Positions 5,960 through 12,242 of a DNA stretch of 12,779 nucleotides are shown in pieces. Under the pieces are notes generated by a model. It made no database searches. It was not told the origin of the DNA and saw nothing but the letters and a program-made list of their open reading frames with translations. A program made the position numbers and the translations under genes. Source of the DNA: an uncultured Lachnospiraceae bacterium (GTDB lineage: Bacteria; Bacillota; Clostridia; Lachnospirales; Lachnospiraceae); NCBI GenBank assembly GCA_910578405.1, contig CAJTQO010000044.1, positions 13,838-26,616 on the forward strand, read 5' to 3'. Each line of letters begins with the position of its first letter. The stretch's first letter is position 1.

Positions 5960-7462
5960 TTAATCCCAGTTCATGCGCCCGTAACGCTTTGTAACGGCCA
6001 GAATTTCTTTCTGCAGCGCATCGCTTAGCTCCTTCTCACGCACCCTCCAGCGCCAGTTGATGCCCAAGGTGGATGGTTTGTTCGTCCGGCAGCTATTGTC
6101 ATATCCAAGGTAGTCCTGGATTGGGATAATGCACGTCTTAGCCACGCTGCGCATCACCAGGGCGATAAAGGACTTGTAAAGCTCTTTTTCCGGCGTATCG
6201 TGGTTACACAGGTAATTGCGCGCCATTTCCCTCTCCTCGGGCGAAATGCTCTTAAACCATCCCACAATCGTTTCGTTGTCATGGGTCCCCGTATACGCAA
6301 TGCAGTTTTCCGTATAATTATGGGGGAAATAATCGCTGGCTGAACCCGAATCCCTGGAATCAAACGCAAATTCCAGCACTTTCATTCCCGGGAAACCGGA
6401 ATCCCGCACCAACTGGCGAACGGAATCCGTCACATACCCAAGGTCTTCCGCAATGACTTCATGCCAGCCAAGGCGCTGCTCCATCCGGCGGAACAAGTCG
6501 ATGCCCGGCCCTTTTTCCCAATGCCCCTTCACTGCCGTCTCTTCCCCATAAGGGATGGAATAATATTCGTCGAACCCGCGGAAATGGTCAATGCGGACAA
6601 TGTCATACAACTGGAAGCAGAACCACATGCGCGTCATCCACCAGTCATACCCGGTCTGTTTGTGATATTCCCAACGGTACAGCGGGTTCCCCCATAGCTG
6701 CCCGTCTGCGGAAAACCCATCCGGCGGACATCCGGCAACCGCCGTAGGCACATTGTCCCTGTCCAACTGGAACAGTTCCGGGTGCGACCAGGTATCCGCG
6801 CTGTCCATGGCCACATAAATCGGAATATCCCCTACAATGCGGATTCCTTTGCCATTGGCATACTCCCTCAGCGCCTTCCACTGGCTGAAAAATTTAAACT
6901 GCATATACTGCTGGAACTCAATGTCGAAATACAGCTCCCTGCGGTAATAATCCATCGCATTGCCCCAGCGCAGGCGGATATCCTCTGCCCACTCTGTCCA
7001 CGGTTTCCCGCCAAACCGCTCCTTTACCGCCATAAACAAGGCATAGTCCGACAGCCACCATTCATTGTCCGCCACAAAATGCCGATAGTCCGGGTCTTTG
7101 CTGATATCACTGCGCTCATAAGCTTTGCGCAGGAGGGGATAACGGTTTTTATACATTTTTTCATAATTGATATCGTTCTTTTTGCTGCCAAAATCCGCTT
7201 CTTCACACTCTTCTTCCGTCAGGACTCCTTCTTCCACCAGCGCCTCCAGGCTGATAAAATATGGATTCCCCGCGTATGTTGAAAACGACTGGTAAGGGGA
7301 ATCGCCATAACTGGTAGGCCCTAACGGCAATATCTGCCAATAAGTCTGCCCTGCCTCTTTCAACCAGTCTACAAAGTCATATGCGCTCTGTGAAAAACAG
7401 CCAATCCCGTATTTCGACGGCAAACTGGCGATGGGGAGTAAAATACCCGCTGCTCTGTTCAT
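5960..7462 (-). CDS. malQ: 4-alpha-glucanotransferase (amylomaltase), GH77
   Basis: A 500-residue cytosolic GH77 enzyme that moves glucan chains between maltooligosaccharides and releases glucose in maltose and glycogen use. Start at 7462 (MNRAAGILLPIASLPSKYG), with AGGAGG 9 bases upstream; the frame extends 58 codons further but that part is leader sequence. The catalytic set is complete: nucleophile D292 in RIDHFRG, acid/base E339 in AEDLGY and D395 in GTHDNET. These align almost exactly in number with the well-studied Thermus enzyme. GDIPIYVAMDSADTW (211-225) is also conserved. One small oddity is NKPSTLG near residue 461 where NTP is usual. It has its own predicted promoter and is followed by the small gene and the S10 operon. 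Confidence 0.96.
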   Translation of the reverse strand: MNRAAGILLPIASLPSKYGIGCFSQSAYDFVDWLKEAGQTYWQILPLGPTSYGDSPYQSFSTYAGNPYFISLEALVEEGVLTEEECEEADFGSKKNDINYEKMYKNRYPLLRKAYERSDISKDPDYRHFVADNEWWLSDYALFMAVKERFGGKPWTEWAEDIRLRWGNAMDYYRRELYFDIEFQQYMQFKFFSQWKALREYANGKGIRIVGDIPIYVAMDSADTWSHPELFQLDRDNVPTAVAGCPPDGFSADGQLWGNPLYRWEYHKQTGYDWWMTRMWFCFQLYDIVRIDHFRGFDEYYSIPYGEETAVKGHWEKGPGIDLFRRMEQRLGWHEVIAEDLGYVTDSVRQLVRDSGFPGMKVLEFAFDSRDSGSASDYFPHNYTENCIAYTGTHDNETIVGWFKSISPEEREMARNYLCNHDTPEKELYKSFIALVMRSVAKTCIIPIQDYLGYDNSCRTNKPSTLGINWRWRVREKELSDALQKEILAVTKRYGRMNWD

Positions 7463-7703
7463 TTCTTCCGGCCTCCTGATCCTCATAAAATAATCCGGCC
7501 TCTGTAACTGCCTGTTTACTATATTTGCCCAGCCTGCGTTATCGCCCGGCGCTCTTCCTTGGCTAACGCCTGCCATTGTCTGGCGTCTGCGCCGGAATCC
7601 GCTAAAACGCTGCGAAACCAGCCCCTGTGCAAACACGGCGCCCGGGCCATTGTCCCAGGCGCCAACTGTAAAGAATACCGCTCACTGACAATGGCAGCGC
7701 CCT
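7463..7703 (-). promoter_or_regulatory. malQ 5' leader with alternative RNA pairings
   Basis: About 240 nt of transcribed leader with no credible gene. On the minus strand there is a 10-bp hairpin with a 7-nt loop, GGCGCCTGGG ... CCCGGGCGCC (7637-7663, one U-G pair). The 9-mer GCCATTGTC (7687-7695) is complementary to GACAATGGC at two later places: inside the hairpin (7646-7654) and at 7572-7580, where the match extends to 11 bp. Only one pairing can form at a time. No U-tract follows, so a classic terminator/antiterminator is not shown. Confidence 0.45.
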
Positions 7704-7709
7704 GTCTGT

Positions 7710-7738
7710 ATTTTATCAGAAAACAGCATACAGCACAA
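7710..7738 (-). promoter_or_regulatory. Predicted promoter of malQ
   Basis: Minus strand TTGTGC (7733-7738) and TAAAAT (7710-7715), separated by 17 bp. The -10 box is one base off consensus; the -35 box keeps only TTG. It lies just past the end of the LuxR-type gene, so malQ probably has its own transcript in addition to any read-through. I saw no clear CcpA site. Confidence 0.45.
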
Positions 7739-7756
7739 GGCAGGCAACCGTTTTTT

Positions 7757-8527
7757 TCACCCATCTCCGTTCCCTTTTTCCCAAAACAGCAGCCCTATAA
7801 TCTCCTCCCGTCTCTTTACCCCCAGCTTGTCAAAAATATTGGACACATGCTTTTTCACCGTCGTTTCGGAAATATGCAATTCCATCGCAATCTCCTTGTT
7901 GCTGATTCCTTTGCATATCTGCAGCGCCACTTCAGCTTCCCTCCTGGTCAGCCCAAGCTCCAGGAAAAACTGGCAAGACCCTGCCCCTGCCTCCATCCTG
8001 TCCTTTTTCTTTTCTTGCGTCCCCGTTATCCTATCCCCTTTCTTTTCCTCATTCCCCGCTATCTTTCCCCCTTTCTTTTCCTCACCCACTGCTGCCCTGT
8101 CCGCTTTCTTTTCCTCACCCCCAAGGGCAATCCAGACACAGATTCCATAAAGCAGCGGCCGGAAACCAAGCGCAATGTTCTGCATCAAAACAGCGGAAAA
8201 CATGCCGTCCTCTCCGGCGTTCTGCCGCATCCCTTCCAGCCTTTGCGTCTGCCCGGACTCCGGCCCCTGGTACAACAGCAAAAATAACAGCACAAAAGTC
8301 TCAATATAGCTGGCATATATGGTATTTCGCGCAAACAAGGCAAAGTCCGGTTTCTTCCAGCGCCTAAAATCCTCCTTTTCCATGGATGGAAGGTATAAAA
8401 TAACCCCGCCTGCCAGCACAAGCAAAAATTGCCTGAAATCAAACAATTCCTTTGGACGCAGCCCAAGCAGCAAGGCCAGGGACAACAGGTACAGGATAAC
8501 CGCTATCATCCTTTTGCCTTTTTTCAT
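7757..8527 (-). CDS. Membrane-anchored LuxR-type transcriptional regulator
   Basis: A 256-residue protein with four likely membrane helices (about residues 7-23, 31-48, 69-87 and 110-135), a charged repeat linker (137-180), and a C-terminal LuxR/GerE DNA-binding domain (about 190-248). The HTH blocks LTRREAEVALQICKG, ISNKEIAMELHIS and TTVKKHVSNIFDKLGVKRRE are textbook. There is no receiver domain or sensor kinase nearby, so it is likely a one-component regulator working from the membrane. The linker is four in-phase 11-residue repeats. Its ATG overlaps the stop of the upstream MotA-like gene by four bases (ATGA), so the two are translationally coupled. Target genes are unknown; malQ downstream and the lipoprotein upstream are candidates by position only. 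Confidence 0.85.
   Translation of the reverse strand: MKKGKRMIAVILYLLSLALLLGLRPKELFDFRQFLLVLAGGVILYLPSMEKEDFRRWKKPDFALFARNTIYASYIETFVLLFLLLYQGPESGQTQRLEGMRQNAGEDGMFSAVLMQNIALGFRPLLYGICVWIALGGEEKKADRAAVGEEKKGGKIAGNEEKKGDRITGTQEKKKDRMEAGAGSCQFFLELGLTRREAEVALQICKGISNKEIAMELHISETTVKKHVSNIFDKLGVKRREEIIGLLFWEKGNGDG
7988..8119 (-). repeat. 33-bp tandem repeat, 4 units, in the LuxR-type gene
   Basis: Four consecutive 33-bp units encode the 11-residue units GEEKKADRAAV, GEEKKGGKIAG, NEEKKGDRITG and TQEKKKDRMEA. The block GAGGAAAAGAAAG at the start of each unit is the best conserved part. The units join the last membrane helix to the DNA-binding domain as a flexible or helical charged spacer. Because the period is a multiple of three, gain or loss of a unit would leave the frame intact. 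Confidence 0.85.
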
Positions 8528-9282
8528 TTCCCTCTCTCCTGCCGTGTCCCCCCGTCATCCATAGCCTTTCCTCCCGACTCCTTTATTTCCAAAGTTTTGG
8601 CTTTTCCTTCCCATACGCCCTCTTCCCCTGCACCATTGTTTTCTTGCGCTTCCTCTCCTTCCAAAGCCTCCGCTCTTTCTTCCCACGTGCCCTCTTCCTT
8701 TGTCCTGCCTCTTCCTCTTGCTTGCGTTTCTTCCAAAGGAGTTGCCTTTCCTCCCGCTTCCTTCTCTTCCAAAGCTTCCGTTCTTTCTCCTGCCTCTTCC
8801 TCTTGCGCGTCCCCTATTTCCTGCATATATTCAATTATCCCCAACTGCAGCCTGCTTTTCACGGGCAGCAACAGCAAATTCATCGCATAGGCATATACGA
8901 ATAAAATCAATATTACGGAAATGTTTACCCCCCAGGCTGCCATATCCTCTAACAGACGGGTAAGGCTGATTAATTGAAGCGCCACTCCGAATCCTGCGCC
9001 ATACCGCACCGCTTTCATAAAAAGCTCCACGGCTTGCGCCGCCCTCTGCCGCTCCCGAAGCCCGGCCTTGCAATCTTTTCCAAAGGCCAGGCCAAACGCT
9101 GTCAGAAAATCCTTCCCAAGCCCTGTGGCCAACAGCATAGATATTCCGATTATCATAAGCAACAGGAAACTGGGAGTGTCCAACAGCCACACCGGGTTGT
9201 GAATCCCCCATGCCGCCGCTTCCACCAGTACAACTGCCAATGCCAACCCAATGACAAAAAATACATACATATCAATCTCCAT
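8524..9282 (-). CDS. MotA/TolQ/ExbB-like membrane protein with charged repeat tail
   Basis: A 252-residue membrane protein. Four helices are visible (about residues 5-24, 36-55, 90-112 and 119-141). The segment AVRYGAGFGV through LLLLPVKSRLQ (91-146) follows the MotA pattern: a glycine-rich third helix, an acidic DMAAWG turn, then a helix ending in NLLLLP before a basic patch; DTPS before helix 2 also fits. The proline and GT motif of true stators are missing, and no MotB-like partner is present, so channel activity is uncertain. Residues 161-244 are seven 12-residue charged repeats, probably cytoplasmic. A second in-frame ATG (residue 5) has a closer GGAG and could be the true start. It shares ATGA with the LuxR-type gene. 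Confidence 0.55.
   Translation of the reverse strand: MEIDMYVFFVIGLALAVVLVEAAAWGIHNPVWLLDTPSFLLLMIIGISMLLATGLGKDFLTAFGLAFGKDCKAGLRERQRAAQAVELFMKAVRYGAGFGVALQLISLTRLLEDMAAWGVNISVILILFVYAYAMNLLLLPVKSRLQLGIIEYMQEIGDAQEEEAGERTEALEEKEAGGKATPLEETQARGRGRTKEEGTWEERAEALEGEEAQENNGAGEEGVWEGKAKTLEIKESGGKAMDDGGTRQERGK
8551..8802 (-). repeat. 36-bp tandem repeat, 7 units, in the MotA-like gene
   Basis: Seven in-phase 12-residue units, several ending in LE or E (EEEAGERTEALE, EKEAGGKATPLE, EGTWEERAEALE, EGVWEGKAKTLE and others). On the plus strand the heptamer TCCAAAG recurs at 8588, 8660, 8732 and 8768, all spaced by multiples of 36, with related heptamers at 8624 and 8696. Units 72 bp apart are most alike, suggesting a doubled 36-bp unit. 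The result is a long charged, probably helical tail. Confidence 0.8.
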
Positions 9283-9424
9283 TCCGCCCTTGGCTACTCA
9301 ACGTGACGCTTAACGCTTCTTCTTAGGCAGTGCCTTGCCCTTCCATGCAATGCACTAAATATACATTATAATATATGCTTATTATATCAGGCAAGCCCCG
9401 GCCCGGCAACATGCCATAACCGCC
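9283..9424 (-). other. Spacer between lipoprotein gene and MotA-like gene
   Basis: A 142-nt gap. Its right part is GC-rich with small inverted repeats just after the lipoprotein stop codon (GGCA-TGT-TGCC and a GCCGGGCCGGGGC stretch), but with no proper U-tract. The centre is a strongly AT-rich promoter region. An AAGGGCGG site precedes the MotA-like gene. Confidence 0.5.
9365..9394 (-). promoter_or_regulatory. Predicted promoter of the MotA-like/LuxR operon
   Basis: On the minus strand a -35 box TTGCCT (9389-9394) is followed after 18 bp by a perfect -10 box TATAAT (9365-9370), in a very AT-rich stretch. The predicted start is near 9358, giving a 5' leader of about 75 nt. The perfect -10 box suggests an active housekeeping promoter. 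Confidence 0.7.
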
Positions 9425-11719
9425 TTACCTTTCATCCAGGTATGTCTGCACCCGGTTTTGCACCACCATGGCCACTTCCCCTGGGCTCTTGCTCCCCCGG
9501 AAATAAGCCTGCGCTTCCTCATAAATAATCCCCAACAAAACGCTGTCTATCCCCGGCTCCATCTGCGCCGTCCCAATCAGCCCGCGCAGCTTCTCCACCT
9601 GTTCCCGGGTGGCGGCATAAACGTCCATCTCCATTCCCTCCACTGCCCATGTGGATTTCGGCCTTCTTTTCCGGTTTCCGTTCCTGTCTTCATAATATTC
9701 CTCGTCCATCTCCTTTTGAAGCAATTCCTCCAACGCTGCTTTCCGGACGGGAAACCCGTCCCCATTTATCGCTTCCAGCTTCCTCTGCTTCTCCTCTGAC
9801 AGGCAAAACCGGATAAATTCCCACACCCCTTCTTTCTTTTCCGAAGCCGCGTGCATCGCTACGGCAGTCCCCTTTGGCGCTATCCAGTGCCCACCGCCTT
9901 CCGCCGTCGGATACCCGATGAAATTCACCGCTCCCCCCATCCCCTGTTCATAAATCTGGTATAATTCCACAGAGGCAATCACACACTCCAACAGCAACTG
10001 CCTGCCATCCCTTACCTTCTCCATCTGCAAAACCAGCCCATCGCCGCCCCCTGACTGCCCGGACAAATCCGGAAAACGGTTTGCATACTCCAAAAGCTTC
10101 TCAAATTCCCCTCCGGTAAATGCACAGGTTCCTTTTTCCCAATCCAAAAGCGTCTCCAAGCTCCCCCTGCACAACAGCCAAAGCGCGGTTCCTTTGTCCG
10201 CATACGGCAGCAACTCCACGCCCCTGCCTTTGGAATCCAGCAATTCCATCATCCCTTCTGCCGTCCAGCCGCTCCTTTCCCCCACATCCGCCACTTTCCC
10301 TGCCAGCGTCCTTATGCCAAAGGACGGCATTATGCCATACAGTTTCCCGTCCCTCTCATATGCCGCAAACACATTTTCTAAGAAATCCTCCCTATTTACC
10401 GAATCGTCCCTTTCCAAATACGGGGTCAGGTCTTGCGCCACGCCAGCCGACGCTAAATCCTCCCACGCCAGTCCACTGGATGCCAAATCCACCATGTCCG
10501 GCGGCTGGCTGCCAGTCAAATCCGCATACAGCAAGGCCGCCCTGTCCCCATACTCCATCGTTTCGTCCCCATACACCCTCACTTCAATGCGGTATTCCCC
10601 GCTTTGTTTATTAAATGCCGCTATATCCCGCTGCGCAAAATAAGCCGTCTCCAGCGCTGCATAAACCAAAACTTCCTTCTCAGGCATTTCCTCCCCGCCC
10701 CTCTTTGTCAAAATGCTGAGTTCTTTGGCTGCGCCTGCACTGTAGTCCACTGTGACGGCAGCGATTCCGCCATCCGGCAAAAGCATAAAATCCCGCAAAG
10801 CATTGCCATTGACGGCATAATCCATCCAATGCAAAATCTCTGCCGCCTCTTCCTCTGCCAAACTGCAGGCATACAGCGTCCCATCCTGTGCATAAACCAG
10901 CCCGCCGCCTTGTTTTCCGCGGTATACCCCGGCCCCAAAAGAAATGCTGCTTTCCAGAGGTTTTAATTTCTTATGCCCCAAATCCACCTCTTCCAGCCGC
11001 CAGCCCTTCCTGCCGTCATAGCCTGCCACTACCCTGCCATCCTCCAGGGCAAACATAGTTTTGATATAACCGTCCACCGGGGCCTGCAAATACACGCTGC
11101 CATCCGGGCGCAGCACGCAAACCTCCTGCCCCGCCGACAGATAATAATTCCCCTCCCTATCCTGCAAAAGATTGCCGATGTAAAAGGAACCCGCCTCTCT
11201 TCCCCGGAACATACTCCCGGTATCTATTATTTCCAGCGTCTTCCCTTCCTTTGACGTTCTCCTGATTTGCACCCTGTCCACTATCCCGTTCGACTGCATA
11301 TCCCCTTTATAACAAATCATCCCCAACAGCAGGTTTCCTTCCGTATCTTCCCCCATCACGGATACTTGCATCCCCTCTTCCGCATCCAATTCCAATGGAT
11401 ATTTCTTCGCATCTTCCTCACCTATTTCCAGGCAATACAGCATATCCCTGCCCTCTTCCTCCCCTACGAAATATACCGTTTGCCCACCGCCCAGCAAAAT
11501 AGCGCGGATGGAGGCGCAGTAACCGTCCAAGGGCACATGCTTCACCACATATGCCAACCCCTCCCCATTCTCTGCCGTGCCAGACACAGTGTCTGCCGCC
11601 AAACCTTTCTGTGTGTTTCCTTCCTCCCTGCTTCCGCAGCCACAAACCCATGCCAACAACAAGCATACTGCCAGCAGCCGGAAAAATAAGAGTCCCTTTT
11701 TCATTCCCTCTCTTCCCAT
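9425..11719 (-). CDS. Lipoprotein: propeller-like domain fused to solute-binding domain
   Basis: A 764-residue exported lipoprotein. I start it at 11719 (MGREGMKKGLLFF), which has GGGAGG 8 bases upstream; ATG codons at 11746 and 11704 are alternatives. The signal is a helix at about residues 9-25 ending in VCGCGS, with C28 the likely lipid-bearing cysteine. Residues ~60-340 hold recurring beta-strand units with DG turns (DREGNYYLS, LEDGRVVAG, AQDGTLYAC, LPDGGIAAV), like a beta-propeller. From ~347 it matches family 1 extracellular solute-binding proteins: EVLVYAALE, ADLTGSQPPDMVDL, DGKLYGIMPSFG, GGGHWIAPKGTAVAMHAAS, and EFIRFCLSEEKQRKL. No ABC permease or ATPase is adjacent. The ligand is not predictable; a sugar is a reasonable guess. 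Confidence 0.85.
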   Translation of the reverse strand: MGREGMKKGLLFFRLLAVCLLLAWVCGCGSREEGNTQKGLAADTVSGTAENGEGLAYVVKHVPLDGYCASIRAILLGGGQTVYFVGEEEGRDMLYCLEIGEEDAKKYPLELDAEEGMQVSVMGEDTEGNLLLGMICYKGDMQSNGIVDRVQIRRTSKEGKTLEIIDTGSMFRGREAGSFYIGNLLQDREGNYYLSAGQEVCVLRPDGSVYLQAPVDGYIKTMFALEDGRVVAGYDGRKGWRLEEVDLGHKKLKPLESSISFGAGVYRGKQGGGLVYAQDGTLYACSLAEEEAAEILHWMDYAVNGNALRDFMLLPDGGIAAVTVDYSAGAAKELSILTKRGGEEMPEKEVLVYAALETAYFAQRDIAAFNKQSGEYRIEVRVYGDETMEYGDRAALLYADLTGSQPPDMVDLASSGLAWEDLASAGVAQDLTPYLERDDSVNREDFLENVFAAYERDGKLYGIMPSFGIRTLAGKVADVGERSGWTAEGMMELLDSKGRGVELLPYADKGTALWLLCRGSLETLLDWEKGTCAFTGGEFEKLLEYANRFPDLSGQSGGGDGLVLQMEKVRDGRQLLLECVIASVELYQIYEQGMGGAVNFIGYPTAEGGGHWIAPKGTAVAMHAASEKKEGVWEFIRFCLSEEKQRKLEAINGDGFPVRKAALEELLQKEMDEEYYEDRNGNRKRRPKSTWAVEGMEMDVYAATREQVEKLRGLIGTAQMEPGIDSVLLGIIYEEAQAYFRGSKSPGEVAMVVQNRVQTYLDER

Positions 11720-12175
11720 AGTCCGCCTCCCTTCCCAAATTTCCATTCTTTAACCATATCCTGTGCGTCTCTTCCATCCAGCCGGAGCCTACCCTTTGGC
11801 TTTGCATAATTCGCGCCATGCAGGGAAAGTTTTAATGACAGATGCATAAACCGGAATTTTAACAAGGCAACCGTGCAAAACAGGAGAACAATGCCCTATC
11901 CCTCATCTCCCGACGGATGGAACACTATACAAAATACAACAATTGCGCCGGAAAAACCATTCTCCCAAAGTAGTATTTTAGTGGTAACTCTTTACTACTC
12001 TGGCTCTCTGCTCCCTCTCCTCTTTTCCTCCGGCTCTTTTCCACAGCCCTTTTCCGTGGCTCGTTTCCGCGGCCTTTTTCTGCAGCCCTCTTCCAATCTT
12101 AAATCAGCAAAAAACAATTTCACGCCAGTCTGCTTATCCGTCCGTATATGAAAAACTGCCGCTCCACGATTCCTG
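11720..12175. other. Intergenic region between lipoprotein gene and IS
   Basis: About 456 nt with no confident gene. It must hold the lipoprotein promoter on the minus strand, but I find only weak candidates (a TATAGT near 11927-11932 without a good -35). It contains a 7-bp inverted repeat AGTAGTA/TACTACT (11969-11999) and a five-unit 13-bp tandem repeat (12029-12093). A minus-strand open frame ends at 11995 and runs up into the IS end; its codons between ~12175 and 12110 could be the 3' remnant of a gene cut by the insertion, but this is not well supported. Confidence 0.5.
12029..12093. repeat. 13-bp tandem repeat, 5 units
   Basis: Five contiguous 13-mers on the plus strand: TCCGGCTCTTTTC, CACAGCCCTTTTC, CGTGGCTCGTTTC, CGCGGCCTTTTTC and TGCAGCCCTCTTC. 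The consensus is YGYGGCYCTTTTC. Period 13 is not a multiple of three, so coding selection does not explain it. It lies upstream of the lipoprotein gene and about 80 bp from the IS end. Confidence 0.75.
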
Positions 12176-12177
12176 TG

Positions 12178-12239
12178 ATATGCTCCCCTTATGGTAGACA
12201 GATAAAATAATAAAACTGTCACTATAAGGAGGAGCATAT
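12178..12239 (+). promoter_or_regulatory. Long hairpin at IS left end covering the transposase ribosome site
   Basis: The left arm ATATGCTCCCCTTAT (12178-12192), continuing with GGTAGACAG (12193-12201), pairs with CTGTCACTATAAGG (12216-12229) followed by AGGAGCATAT (12230-12239). About 20 of 24 positions pair, and the loop is 14 nt of almost pure A and T. The right arm contains the AAGGAGG ribosome site of the transposase, so an RNA entering from outside the element would fold it away. Confidence 0.75.
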
Positions 12240-12242
12240 TTT

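Noticed and set aside
5401..6028. Long plus-strand frames opposite the malQ end and S10 leader
   Set aside because: Low-complexity Pro/Ser/Lys translation, no ribosome site, antisense to a confident gene and promoter.
7463..7636. 58-codon N-terminal extension of malQ
   Set aside because: GH77 proteins begin at the RAAGILLPIASLPS region, AGGAGG is correctly placed for the 7462 start, and the extension contains leader hairpins.
7988..8119. CRISPR-like array suggested by regular repeats
   Set aside because: The repeats are contiguous without spacers, diverged, and in frame inside a gene.
8524..9282. ZorA-like component of a Zorya defence system
   Set aside because: The MotA-like fold with a long helical tail prompted the idea, but the tail is far shorter than in ZorA and there is no ZorB or helicase/nuclease gene nearby.
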